Assembly: GCA_016184455.1 (NCBI GenBank)
Contig: JACPCS010000146.1
Span: 1-56,423, forward strand
Reading direction: 5' to 3'
DNA: 56,423 bases
DNA from: Acidobacteriota bacterium
Lineage (GTDB): Bacteria; Acidobacteriota; Vicinamibacteria; Vicinamibacterales; UBA2999
Position numbers and translations under genes: made by a program. Numbering within the stretch: position 1 is the stretch's first letter; every line of letters starts with the position of its first letter. This document shows, piece by piece, positions 1-9,681 of the stretch. The notes under the pieces were generated by a model. It had not been told where the DNA came from. It searched no databases and saw nothing but the letters and a program-made list of their open reading frames with translations.

Positions 1-117
1 GTGCTCCGCCGACACCTTCGTCAACGCCGCCGTCAGCGTCGTCTTGCCGTGGTCGATGTGCCCGATCGTCCCCACGTTGACGTGCGGCTTCGAACGATCG
101 AATTTCTCCTTCGCCAT
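1..117 (-). CDS. tuf: Elongation factor Tu, N-terminal part (cut by window edge)
   Basis: The first 39 codons of EF-Tu, the GTPase that brings aminoacyl-tRNA to the ribosome. The start [20 protein letters not shown] is typical of the family, and the P-loop GHIDHGKTT lies at residues 19-27. The rest lies outside the window. It is the last visible gene of the str operon, 42 bases after the fusA stop, with a 28-base heptamer array in that gap. A purine-rich stretch just before the ATG can serve as ribosome binding site. Identity is certain; only the length is unknown. Confidence 0.97.
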   Translation of the reverse strand, partial: MAKEKFDRSKPHVNVGTIGHIDHGKTTLTAALTKVSAEH

Positions 118-134
118 CTCTCGCTCCGCTCGAA

Positions 135-159
135 GGCCTCAGGGCTCAGGCCCCAGGCC

Positions 160-162
<3 letters not shown>
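135..162 (-). repeat. Heptamer array of 4 units starting on the fusA stop codon
   Basis: Read on the minus strand, four 7-base units follow each other exactly: TGAGGCC, TGGGGCC, TGAGCCC, TGAGGCC. The first TGA is the stop codon of fusA (160-162). Because the period is 7, a TGA recurs in shifting frames. The array lies wholly between fusA and tuf. The same unit, in four perfect copies, follows another stop codon at 19207-19234. Confidence 0.9.
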
Positions 163-2271
<2,109 letters not shown>

Positions 2272-2275
2272 TGCC

Positions 2276-2345
2276 TTCGTCTCTTGTCTCTCGTCTTTGG
2301 TCTCTCGTCTGGACGAAAGACCAGAGACTAGAGACTAAAGACTCC
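2276..2345 (-). repeat. Mirrored heptamer array, 10 x 7 bases, between rpsG and fusA
   Basis: Directly after the TAA stop of rpsG (2346-2348), the minus strand reads five 7-base units of form NNNGTCT or a close variant, two of them with TAG, then five units of form AGACNNN. The halves are inverted relative to each other, so the whole 70 bases can fold into one imperfect hairpin centred near 2310. It ends 4 bases before the fusA ATG. The period is exactly 7 throughout. No gene fits in it. Confidence 0.92.
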
Positions 2346-2819
2346 TTACCACCGGTAATGCGCGAACGCCTTGTTCGCCTCCGCCATCCGGTGCGTGTCT
2401 TCCCGCTTCTTCACCGCGCCGCCCCGCAGGTTCGACGCGTCGAGCAGCTCGTTGGCGAGCTTTTCCTGCATCGTCTTGCCGTCGCCGCGCGAACGCGCGA
2501 ACCCGACGATCCAGCGGATGCTCAGCGACAGCCGCCGGTTCGGGTTGACCTCGACCGGCACCTGATAGTTGGAGCCGCCGACCCGGCGCGACTTCACCTC
2601 GAGGCTCGGCTTCACGTTGTCGAGCGCCTTCTTGAAGATCTTCAGCGGGTCGTCGCCGGTGCGCTCCTTGATGATGTCGAAGCTCTGGTAGAGGATGCGC
2701 TCCGCCGTGCTCCGCTTGCCGTCGTGCATGACGGTATTGATGAACTTGCTGACCAGCGCGCTGTTGTAGAGCGGGTCGGCCGCCAGTTCGCGCTTCGGGA
2801 TCTCTCTCCTGCGTGGCAT
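2346..2819 (-). CDS. rpsG: 30S ribosomal protein S7
   Basis: Ribosomal protein S7 (157 residues), which nucleates assembly of the 30S head by binding 16S rRNA. The start [20 protein letters not shown], the [12 protein letters not shown] segment and the C-terminal [16 protein letters not shown] are diagnostic. In many bacteria S7 is the translational autoregulator of this operon. It lies 10 bases after rpsL and is followed by the 70-base mirrored heptamer array before fusA. Length and sequence are ordinary. Confidence 0.98.
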   Translation of the reverse strand: MPRRREIPKRELAADPLYNSALVSKFINTVMHDGKRSTAERILYQSFDIIKERTGDDPLKIFKKALDNVKPSLEVKSRRVGGSNYQVPVEVNPNRRLSLSIRWIVGFARSRGDGKTMQEKLANELLDASNLRGGAVKKREDTHRMAEANKAFAHYRW

Positions 2820-2829
2820 GTCGTCTTCC

Positions 2830-3204
2830 CTACTGCTTCGGCCGTTTCGCGCCGTACTTCGATCGCCCCTGCTTGCGCCCCTGCACGCCCACCGCGTCGA
2901 GCGTGCCGCGCACCACGTGGTAGCGGACGCCGGGCAGGTCCTTCACGCGCCCGCCGCGGATGAGGACGAGCGAGTGCTCCTGCAGGTTGTGTCCGACGCC
3001 AGGGATATAGGTCGTCACCTCGATGCCGTTGGTCAGCCGGACGCGCGCCACCTTGCGGAGCGCCGAGTTCGGCTTCTTCGGCGTCTGGGTGAACACGCGC
3101 ACGCAGACGCCGCGCTTCTGCGGGCTGGTCTGCAAGGCCGGACTCTTCGTCTTCGTAACGATGCGCTTGCGTCCCTGGCGAACGAGCTGACTGATAGTCG
3201 GCAT
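2830..3204 (-). CDS. rpsL: 30S ribosomal protein S12
   Basis: Ribosomal protein S12 (124 residues), part of the decoding centre. The start at 3204 gives the family N-terminus [14 protein letters not shown]; the frame stays open far upstream, but that extension has no S12 similarity. [10 protein letters not shown] and [13 protein letters not shown], the two loops where streptomycin-resistance mutations arise in other bacteria, look wild type. It is the first gene of the str operon in this window, behind a leader of about 310 bases. rpoBC is not adjacent. Confidence 0.98.
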   Translation of the reverse strand: MPTISQLVRQGRKRIVTKTKSPALQTSPQKRGVCVRVFTQTPKKPNSALRKVARVRLTNGIEVTTYIPGVGHNLQEHSLVLIRGGRVKDLPGVRYHVVRGTLDAVGVQGRKQGRSKYGAKRPKQ

Positions 3205-3518
3205 ATCCCTCGTCAAAATCCGGCTAGAGCCGGACGCTGCGTACGTGCCCACGCGGCCGCGAGCCAGTCGGGTCCCGTAGCGACCCGACCAGACAGCGCT
3301 GGCCGGACGGTCCGCTGTGCGAACCGTCCCGTTGGTCGTCCCAGGCCTGAAGAGCGGCACGTACGGCCCGCATCTGGCACCTGAAACTGCTGACCCTATC
3401 TGTGTGATTCGCGAAGGCAGCCCGGCCGGTGCGGCACGGTCTACCCAAAGGAAACAGGCCTGTTCGGCCGCTTCCAGTGCGGCTGAGGCTAGATAGGGTG
3501 TCCTAGCCTCAAGAGAAC
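3205..3518 (-). promoter_or_regulatory. Structured 5' leader of the str operon
   Basis: About 310 bases lie between the likely transcription start and rpsL. Visible structures: a hairpin GTCGGGTC/GACCCGAC (about 3277-3299); a weaker GGACGGT/ACCGTCC pair (about 3307-3331); a 7-base inverted repeat GAGGCTA/TAGCCTC (3485-3510); and a long-range match in which ACCCTATCT (3392-3400) is complementary to AGATAGGGT (3491-3499). That last pairing competes with the 3485-3510 hairpin. A control role in ribosomal protein expression is inference. Confidence 0.5.
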
Positions 3519-3524
3519 CTGACG

Positions 3525-3554
3525 AATATACCACGCACACGAGGCCGGCTGCAA
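3525..3554 (-). promoter_or_regulatory. Candidate sigma70-type promoter of the str operon
   Basis: On the minus strand TTGCAG (3554-3549) is followed after 18 bases by TATATT (3530-3525), close to the TTGACA/TATAAT consensus. Transcription would begin near 3518 and run into rpsL. It lies in the only sizeable gap upstream of the operon. The rest of the gap up to 3665 shows no other strong element and must also hold the promoter of the divergent EEP gene. Confidence 0.5.
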
Positions 3555-3665
3555 CCGACCCGGCCGCCTGTTACGCGCCGCGTTTTCAGCAGGTTACACT
3601 GATCCAGAGGTCCTGGCCCGGCACGTTCCCGTCCTCGGTCCTCCTGACAACTTCACGCGCGTACG

Positions 3666-4475
3666 ATGGCCTTTTCGATTGCGAGATTCGTGTCGAGAGC
3701 GGCGTGTGCCCTCGCTCTCATCATTGGGTCCACCTCCGCCTGCACGGCGGCTGGAGCGGCCACGCTGCCCGCGACACCACCGCTCCTGGCCGTGCTGGCC
3801 TGGAACATGGACGCCGGCCGCGGCGACCTGCCACAGCTCGTCGCCGATCTCGATGCGGGCGCGTTCGGCAGTGCGCCGGCGCACGAGCAGGTGCTGCTGC
3901 TTCAAGAGGCCGTGCAGGAGGAATTACCGCAGCTGGCGCAGCTCGCCGGTCGCCGCCGATGGTCGATGTTCTTCGTCCCCGAACATCACGACGGCGAGCG
4001 CACACGCGGCAACGCCATCCTCTCGAGCCGCCCGCTTCGCGACGCGCGGCCGATTCCGCTGCCGCTCGAGCGGCAGCCGCGGATCGCCGCGGCGGCTGAC
4101 ATCGCCGTCGACGGCCGCGAGCTGTTCGTCGTCTCGGCACATCTCGAAAACCGCGTGAGCTGGTGGAAGGCCGTGCTGGCGAGCGACGCCGCGCGCGGCC
4201 GGCAGGCCGAGGCACTGCTCCGCGTACTGCCGTCCGAGGCACCAGGGATCGTCGGCGGCGATTTCAACACGTGGCTCGGGCCCGGTGAGCCCGCGTGGCG
4301 CGCGCTTGCGCGGCGCTTCGGCGACACGCCGGAGGCGCGGACGCCGACCTTCGCCGGACGCCTCGTGCTCGATCACCTGTTCGTGGACTTGCCGGAGGGA
4401 TGGCGCGCGGCGACGCGCGTCATCGACGACACGTACCGTTCGGATCACCACCCGGTGCTGATGCTCGTGTACTAG
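3666..4475 (+). CDS. Exported endonuclease/exonuclease/phosphatase (EEP) family protein
   Basis: 269 residues. The metal-binding and catalytic motifs of the EEP fold are in order: LAWNMD, LLQE (metal Glu), RGNAILS, VSAHLE, GGDFNTW (Asp/Asn), DHLFV and the C-terminal SDHHPV (catalytic Asp-His). The first 26 residues form a signal peptide ending in STSAC, so the protein may be a lipoprotein anchored at Cys26, although the lipobox is imperfect. The substrate (nucleic acid, sphingolipid or phosphoinositide-like phosphodiester) cannot be told from sequence. It is divergent from the str operon. Its TAG stop is 3 bases from the stop of the convergent DUF4159 gene. Confidence 0.85.
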   Translation: MAFSIARFVSRAACALALIIGSTSACTAAGAATLPATPPLLAVLAWNMDAGRGDLPQLVADLDAGAFGSAPAHEQVLLLQEAVQEELPQLAQLAGRRRWSMFFVPEHHDGERTRGNAILSSRPLRDARPIPLPLERQPRIAAAADIAVDGRELFVVSAHLENRVSWWKAVLASDAARGRQAEALLRVLPSEAPGIVGGDFNTWLGPGEPAWRALARRFGDTPEARTPTFAGRLVLDHLFVDLPEGWRAATRVIDDTYRSDHHPVLMLVY

Positions 4476-4478
4476 CGT

Positions 4479-5318
4479 CTAGTGCGTCATCGCGTGCAGC
4501 AGCACGTCGATGCCGAGCGCGTAGCCGTTCGGAGAGAACTGGTAGAAGAAGCCCGGGTCCTCCCCCTCGCGCTCCCACGAATCCGCCACGTCGGTGTTGT
4601 GCGTCATCAGCACCATGATCCGGCCGTGGTCGTCGCGGATGGCGCGCAGATGGGCTTCTGTGCTGTCGCTGCCCCGCTCGGACGTGGTCTGGCCGCCGAC
4701 GCCGCGCCAGAACTGGATGTTCGTAATCTGCGGCACGTGCGCCACCTCGAACATGCTCTTGAGCATCGGATCGCTCATCGGCACGTCCTCGATCGGGAAC
4801 TCCGACGGCGGGAGCACCTTGGCGATCTCGGTCGTCCACTGGCGCCAGGCCTGCGTGCCCCAGAAATCGTCGACCCAGAGGAAGCCGCCCTTCAGCAGGT
4901 ACAGGCGCAGCCGCTCGATTTCCGGTGCCGTAAAGCCGAGCGATCCGACATCGGACGCTATGGTCAGCGGGCAGTTGAACAGCGCGTCGTCGGTCAACCG
5001 GACGACGTAGTGATTGGGCCGCCCGTTGTCGTCGCGGCTCACGCGGGTCTTGGTCAGCTCCGACAGGCGCGTGGTGAGGTTGATCTCGGCGAATGGGTAA
5101 TCGGTCTGCCAGCCAATCCCCATCGGCTCGACGCGCACGCTGCGGTAGGAGACGCGGCAGACGACAAAGCTTCCGTCGGGCATCCGCGGCGGCGCGTAGC
5201 GGGCCGGCAGGCTCCCCTCCCGGAAGCGGTAGCCCTGCGCATATGCGGCACCCGCCACGGCCGCGACCAGGGCGACCACCGCCACGGGCCCGATCCACAG
5301 CCGACGCGCCCGCGTCAT
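4479..5318 (-). CDS. DUF4159 domain secreted protein (copy 1)
   Basis: 279 residues from the ATG at 5318; the frame stays open 21 codons further, but this start places a signal peptide at the N-terminus (VALVAAVAGAAYAQG). DUF4159 features: WQTDYPFAEINLTTRLSELT, GGFLWVDDFWGTQAW and the C-terminal MTHNTDVADSWEREGED. The family has a glutamine-amidotransferase-like fold but no established function. In larger relatives it sits with MoxR/VWA membrane complexes; here it stands alone. A clear paralogue lies at 50454-51257. It is divergent from the CoA transferase and convergent with the EEP gene. Confidence 0.85.
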   Translation of the reverse strand: MTRARRLWIGPVAVVALVAAVAGAAYAQGYRFREGSLPARYAPPRMPDGSFVVCRVSYRSVRVEPMGIGWQTDYPFAEINLTTRLSELTKTRVSRDDNGRPNHYVVRLTDDALFNCPLTIASDVGSLGFTAPEIERLRLYLLKGGFLWVDDFWGTQAWRQWTTEIAKVLPPSEFPIEDVPMSDPMLKSMFEVAHVPQITNIQFWRGVGGQTTSERGSDSTEAHLRAIRDDHGRIMVLMTHNTDVADSWEREGEDPGFFYQFSPNGYALGIDVLLHAMTH

Positions 5319-5365
5319 GGCCCGAGTGTAATGCAGAAGCCGTTCCGTTGAGGTACGTTTAGCAG

Positions 5366-6571
5366 ATGAATTTTCCCGCACATACCGGTCCTCTTCGCAA
5401 CGTCACGGTCCTCGATCTCAGCCGCGTGCTCTCCGGCCCCTACTGCACGATGCAACTGGCCGACATGGGCGCGCGCGTCATCAAGATCGAGCGGCCCGGC
5501 AGCGGCGACGACACCCGCGCCTGGGGTCCTCCCTTTGTCGAGGGCGAAAGCGCGTATTTCCTGAGCATCAACCGCAACAAGGAAAGCGTCACGCTCAATT
5601 TCAAGCATGCCGAAGGCCGACGGCTGCTCGACGCGCTCATCGCCCGTGCGGACGTGCTGGTCGAGAACTTTCGCCCGGGCACCCTTGACGAGATGGGGCT
5701 CGGCTACGAGGACGTGCACGCCCGGCACCCGCGTCTAGTGTACACGTCGGTTTCCGGGTTCGGGCAGACCGGTCCGCTGCGCGAACGCGCCGGATACGAC
5801 GCGGTCCTTCAGGGCGAAGCCGGCATCATGAGCATCACCGGACCGGCTGAGGGGCCCGGCTACAAGGTCGGCGTGGCCATCGCGGATCTCGCGGCCGGGC
5901 TCTTCGCCGCGCAGGGAACGCTGCTCGCGCTCTACGAGCGCGAACGGACCGGGCGGGGGCAGCACGTCGATATCGCGATGCTCGATTCGGTGGCGGCTCT
6001 GCTGACCTACCAGGCGGGGATCTACTTCACCACCGGTGCGCCGCCTCAGCGGCTCGGCAATGCGCATCCAACGGTGGCGCCCTACGAGACCTTTCGCGCC
6101 GCCGACGGCGACATCGTGCTGGCCGCGGGGAATGACGAGCTCTGGCGGCGCTTCTGCCGCGTGGCCGGTCTCGAAGCCTACGCGGCCGATCCGCGGTACG
6201 CGACCAATGCTGATCGCGTGCGCAACTACGACACGCTGCGGCCGATCGTCGCCGAGGTCTTTCTGCGGCGGACGCGCGCCGAATGGATCGAGGTATTGCA
6301 CGAGGCTGGCATCCCGGCGGGGCCCGTCCGCGATCTGCACGAAGTGCTCACAGACGAACAACTGCTGGCACGCGAGATGGTCCACACGCTGCCACATACG
6401 GTCGCCGGGCCGGTGCAGGTGCTCGGCACGCCGGTGAAGCTCTCCAGCACCCCGGGCGCCGTCCGGTGTGCGCCGCCCGTGCTGGGTCAGCACACGGACA
6501 CGGTGTTAGTGGAGGATCTTGGCCTGGCGTCCGCCGACGTCGCCGCGCTGCGCGCCGCCGGCGTCATCTGA
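5366..6571 (+). CDS. CaiB/BaiF family (class III) CoA transferase
   Basis: 401 residues covering the full family III CoA-transferase fold. Visible are GPYCTMQLADMGARVIKIERPGSGDDTR at the N-terminus, LSINRNKESVTLNFK, the catalytic-Asp region VLVENFRPGTLDEMGLGYE (Asp follows FRPG), and GFGQTGPLRERAGYD. These enzymes move CoA between carboxylic acids such as carnitine, oxalate/formate or succinate partners; the substrate is not readable here. The last 66 bases overlap the 3' end of the convergent MatB-like synthetase. A link between the two acyl-CoA enzymes is plausible but not shown. Confidence 0.9.
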   Translation: MNFPAHTGPLRNVTVLDLSRVLSGPYCTMQLADMGARVIKIERPGSGDDTRAWGPPFVEGESAYFLSINRNKESVTLNFKHAEGRRLLDALIARADVLVENFRPGTLDEMGLGYEDVHARHPRLVYTSVSGFGQTGPLRERAGYDAVLQGEAGIMSITGPAEGPGYKVGVAIADLAAGLFAAQGTLLALYERERTGRGQHVDIAMLDSVAALLTYQAGIYFTTGAPPQRLGNAHPTVAPYETFRAADGDIVLAAGNDELWRRFCRVAGLEAYAADPRYATNADRVRNYDTLRPIVAEVFLRRTRAEWIEVLHEAGIPAGPVRDLHEVLTDEQLLAREMVHTLPHTVAGPVQVLGTPVKLSSTPGAVRCAPPVLGQHTDTVLVEDLGLASADVAALRAAGVI

Positions 6572-8056
6572 TGCCATGAACAGCGGCGCGACTTCGGGTT
6601 TCACAATCTTTCCGACCGCGTTGCGCGGGAGCGCCTGCACCACGCGCATCGCTCTCGGAACCTTGTAGGGCGCGAGCCGCCGCTTCGCCCACTCCTGCAG
6701 CTCGGGGAGCGACAGCGTCGCAGACGGCTTCAGCTCCACCGCCGCCGCGACCCGTTCGCCCCACTCCTCGTCGGGCACCCCGACGACGGCACATTCGGCG
6801 ATCGCGTCGTGCGTCCGCAGCACGTCCTCGATTTCGAGCGCCGACACCTTGTAGCCGCCTGTCTTGATGATGTCGACCGCTCGCCGCCCGAGCAGCCGAT
6901 ACGCGCCGCGCTCGACGACCGCCACGTCGCCGGTGCGGAACCAGCCGTCGCGAAAGGCCGCGCGCGTCTCATCGGGTCGCCGCCAGTATTCGAGAAACAC
7001 AGCCGCGCCGCGGACCTCGATCTCTCCGGGCGTACCCTCCGGCGCAGTGCGTCCCTCCTCGTCGACGAGCCGCACGTCGATGCCGGGAACCGGCGTGCCC
7101 ACGAACCCTGGCCGCCGTTCGCCGTGGAGCGGATTGGAGAGGACCATGCACATCTCGGTCATCCCATACCGCTCGAGCAGCGTGTGGCCGGTGATCTCGC
7201 GCCACCGTTCGAGCGCCTGCAGCGGCAGCGCGGCCGAGCCCGACATCATCAACCGGGCGCTGCGCGCGCCCTCGGACCACTGGCGCCGCACGTCCTGCGG
7301 CGCCCGGTCCCACGCCGCGACGAGCCGCTGGTACATCGTCGGCACGGCCGTGAACACCGTGATCGCCCCCGACGCGAACCGCTCCCAGACCGCCGTCGCG
7401 TCGAACGCCGGCAGCATCTCGCATGTCGCTCTCACAGCGAGGGCGCAGCCGAGGCCGTTGATGATGCCGTGGAGGTGGTGGAGCGGCAGCGCGAGGAGCA
7501 GCCGGTCGGTCGGCGTCCACTCCCACGCTCCGACGAGCGACGCGATCTGCGCACCGATGTTCGCGTGCGTGCTCACGACCCCTTTCGGCCGTGCCGTGGT
7601 ACCGCTCGTGTAGACGATCATCGCGCGGCGCGAGGAACCCAGATGCGGGAAGTCGGTGCGCGCGGGACCCGCAGCCCGGGTCCGTTCGGACCCGGCGTCG
7701 ATCAGCTCGGTTGTCGAGGCGAACCGGGCGCCTGCGCCCGCCGCGAGCGGCGCGAGCACGCCGGCCGACGCCGCGTCGGCGATGACGATCGACGCCCCCG
7801 AATCGCGGACGACGTACTCGAGCTCCGGCGGCGGGTGCGAAAGGGCCAGCGGGACCGCCACGCCCCCCGCACGCCAGATCCCGCGGTGCACCGCCGCGTA
7901 CTCGAATCCCGGCGGCTCGAAAAACGCGACGCGCGCCTCGTGCAGATCGTCGACACGCTGGAGCAGCGCCGCCGCCACACGGCTCGACGCGCGCTCCAGG
8001 TCGTCGTACGTATAGGTGCGTCCGCTGGAGACGATGGCGACGCGGGACCCGTTCAT
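6506..8056 (-). CDS. Acyl-CoA synthetase of the malonyl-CoA synthetase (MatB/ACSF3) type
   Basis: 516 residues, AMP-binding (ANL) superfamily. Motifs in order: IVYTSGTTARPKG P-loop (about 148-159), LPLHHLHG, the MSGSAALP and ERYGMTE segments typical of MatB/ACSF3, GWFRTGDVA, and the C-terminal PRNAVGKIVK with the adenylating lysine. It would activate malonate or a related acid to its CoA ester using ATP. The extra C-terminal tail after VAPLFMASDD lies in the part overlapping the CoA transferase. A malonate substrate would fit malonate semialdehyde made by the pyrimidine pathway elsewhere in the window, but that link is inference. Confidence 0.82.
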   Translation of the reverse strand: MNGSRVAIVSSGRTYTYDDLERASSRVAAALLQRVDDLHEARVAFFEPPGFEYAAVHRGIWRAGGVAVPLALSHPPPELEYVVRDSGASIVIADAASAGVLAPLAAGAGARFASTTELIDAGSERTRAAGPARTDFPHLGSSRRAMIVYTSGTTARPKGVVSTHANIGAQIASLVGAWEWTPTDRLLLALPLHHLHGIINGLGCALAVRATCEMLPAFDATAVWERFASGAITVFTAVPTMYQRLVAAWDRAPQDVRRQWSEGARSARLMMSGSAALPLQALERWREITGHTLLERYGMTEMCMVLSNPLHGERRPGFVGTPVPGIDVRLVDEEGRTAPEGTPGEIEVRGAAVFLEYWRRPDETRAAFRDGWFRTGDVAVVERGAYRLLGRRAVDIIKTGGYKVSALEIEDVLRTHDAIAECAVVGVPDEEWGERVAAAVELKPSATLSLPELQEWAKRRLAPYKVPRAMRVVQALPRNAVGKIVKPEVAPLFMASDDAGGAQRGDVGGRQAKILH

Positions 8057-8096
8057 ATGGATAATCTACTGGAGCGTCTCTTCGAACCGAAGAGCG

Positions 8097-8160
8097 GGCC
8101 GTTCCGCTCGCACCCCGCCGCGCAGGCGTGCGCGGCGGGGACCCCGCTTCGGAACGGCCC
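8097..8160. repeat. Nested perfect palindrome (G+C-rich hairpin family, copy A)
   Basis: Outer arms GGGCCGTTCC (8097-8106) and GGAACGGCCC (8151-8160) pair perfectly over 10 bases. An inner stem CCCCGCCGCGCA (8113-8124) / TGCGCGGCGGGG (8129-8140) pairs perfectly over 12 with loop GGCG. It lies between the divergent matB-like and bcp genes, so it is not a simple terminator for either. Related inner stems occur at 9547, 30704, 34015 and 54429. Confidence 0.85.
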
Positions 8161-8220
8161 GACCATCGCCATCGAGGGTTGAAGGTGGTACCATCACCAA
8201 CTGTTCATACGGTCCAGTAG

Positions 8221-8685
8221 ATGCCGCTCATCGATCCCGGCAAGAAGGCACCAGCATTCTCACTCAAAGACCAGCACGGCCGCACGCACCGGCTCTCCGA
8301 CTATGCCGGGCGTCACGTCATTCTCTACTTCTATCCGAAAGACGACACGCCCGGCTGCACTCAGGAGTCATGCGATTTCCAGGCGAGCCTGCCGCGGCTC
8401 ACCCGCCGCGATGCGGTCGTGCTCGGCGTCAGCATCCTGGACGAGAAGAGCAAGGCGCGGTTTGCGGACAAGCACGGCCTGACGTTTCCGCTGCTCGCCG
8501 ACCCGGACCACGAGGTGGCCGAGAAATACGGGGTGTGGCAGGAGAAGTCGCGCTACGGCCGCACGTACATGGGCATCGTGCGCACGACGTATCTGATCGG
8601 ACCGGAGGGCAAGGTCGAGCAGCGCTGGGACAACGTGAAGGTCGACGGCCACGCGGACGCGGTCGTGGCCGCCGCGATTGCGTAA
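8221..8685 (+). CDS. bcp: Thioredoxin-dependent peroxiredoxin (BCP/PrxQ)
   Basis: 154 residues, an atypical 2-Cys peroxiredoxin that reduces hydroperoxides with electrons from thioredoxin. The motif FYPKDDTPGCTQESCDF holds the peroxidatic Cys46 and the resolving Cys51. GVSILDEKSKARFADKHGLTFPLLAD is the usual central block, and the full length matches the family. No signal peptide, so it is cytoplasmic. It stands alone between the nested palindrome and the convergent secreted-protein cluster. Confidence 0.93.
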   Translation: MPLIDPGKKAPAFSLKDQHGRTHRLSDYAGRHVILYFYPKDDTPGCTQESCDFQASLPRLTRRDAVVLGVSILDEKSKARFADKHGLTFPLLADPDHEVAEKYGVWQEKSRYGRTYMGIVRTTYLIGPEGKVEQRWDNVKVDGHADAVVAAAIA

Positions 8686-8692
8686 GTGACGA

Positions 8693-9658
8693 TTACCCGC
8701 GCTCCCGCGTGAGCATGTGCTCGAGGTCGAAGTCGAGGCAGGGCGGATCCTCGATGTACGGCCGGTCGCCCGTGTTGAGCGGCAGTGCCCGCGGATCCAT
8801 CTCCCACGGCTCCATCAGCACGTCGGGATCGTAGACGGTTGCCTGGTAGTGCAGCGTGTTCCCTTCGCGACGGAGACGCTCGACGACGCGCATGTTGTTG
8901 GTGTGGTACCAGCCGGGCCATCCGAGCCAGCTGACGTCGTTGAACCCGACGACGTCGATGACGAGCGTGTCGCCTTCCCACGTGCCGACCGCGTCGCCGT
9001 TGAAGGTCTGATCGGCCGAGTTCTCGGGATCGTGCGGACGCCCGTCGATCGGCACGACGCGCCACATGTTCCGGTTCTGGTACATCAGCACGACGTCCTT
9101 CGACGTCTGCACGATGCGCATCGGCGGACCGAGGCGCGGCACGCCGGGCGGGAAGCATGAGAACGTCGTGTCCTCCTTGTTCCCGTTCTCGTCGAGGTAC
9201 TGCACGCGCTCCCAGAACTCGGGCTTGTAGAGCGGCGGGTTCCCGAAGGCGCGCTGCGTGAACCCCGCGTCGCGCTCGGAGTAGACGTTGTTGCCGTGCC
9301 GGTAGTTCGGCTGCCGGCCGACGATCTTCGCGTCACGGCTGACACGGCCTGCCGCGAGCGCCGCCGAGTAATCCGCGTAGTGATCGAACTGCAGGACGCG
9401 GCCGTCCGGCTCGATCGCCTGGACGCCGCCCGCCCCGCCCGCGCCGGCACCGCCCCCGCCCCATCGACCGTTCAGATCGGGCCTGCCGTCGGGCATGCGC
9501 GGGGTCGCCGCCGGCGCGGAACCGTTTGACGCCGGCCTCGTCTCCACCCCACCGCGCACAGGCCGCGCGGTGGGGGCCCCGGTCTGCCCCGCGACGATCG
9601 TCGAGGCGAGGAGCGCCGCCACGGCCATCAACACCTCAGCGAGGGTTCTCCTGGTCAT
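8693..9658 (-). CDS. Secreted protein of unknown function (GRPDLNGRW family)
   Basis: 321 residues with a signal peptide (to about residue 25). It carries the motif MPDGRPDLNGRW near residue 55, seen in a large family of secreted Acidobacteriota proteins of unknown function, then a Gly-rich stretch, YHTNNMRVVERLRREGNTLHY and a C-terminal CLDFDLEHM block. It is last in a run of minus-strand genes behind the TonB receptor (hypothetical, DUF6152, this gene). A G+C-rich perfect hairpin is embedded in codons about 28-38, just after the signal peptide. No catalytic motif is recognised. Confidence 0.7.
   Translation of the reverse strand: MTRRTLAEVLMAVAALLASTIVAGQTGAPTARPVRGGVETRPASNGSAPAATPRMPDGRPDLNGRWGGGGAGAGGAGGVQAIEPDGRVLQFDHYADYSAALAAGRVSRDAKIVGRQPNYRHGNNVYSERDAGFTQRAFGNPPLYKPEFWERVQYLDENGNKEDTTFSCFPPGVPRLGPPMRIVQTSKDVVLMYQNRNMWRVVPIDGRPHDPENSADQTFNGDAVGTWEGDTLVIDVVGFNDVSWLGWPGWYHTNNMRVVERLRREGNTLHYQATVYDPDVLMEPWEMDPRALPLNTGDRPYIEDPPCLDFDLEHMLTRERG
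9547..9575. repeat. G+C-rich hairpin family, copy B, inside a coding sequence
   Basis: CCCCACCGCGC (9547-9557) and GCGCGGTGGGG (9565-9575) form a perfect 11-base stem with a 7-base loop, followed by GCCCCGG as in copies C and D. It lies in frame within the gene at 8693-9658 and encodes the low-complexity segment just after the signal peptide. Confidence 0.85.
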
Positions 9659-9681
9659 AGAGACGCCTCCTGCAGGCGGCG

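Noticed and set aside
2276-2345. The mirrored array as a standard rho-independent terminator
   Set aside because: It lies between two essential co-transcribed genes, has no T-run, and pairs imperfectly along its length.
2830-3540. An N-terminally extended S12 of 236 residues
   Set aside because: The upstream frame is open by chance; S12 similarity begins exactly at MPTISQL, and the extension lacks any family pattern.
8057-8220. A tRNA or riboswitch in the matB-bcp gap
   Set aside because: The folding here is fully explained by the nested palindrome; no T-loop or acceptor-stem pattern fits, and no known riboswitch core was recognised.
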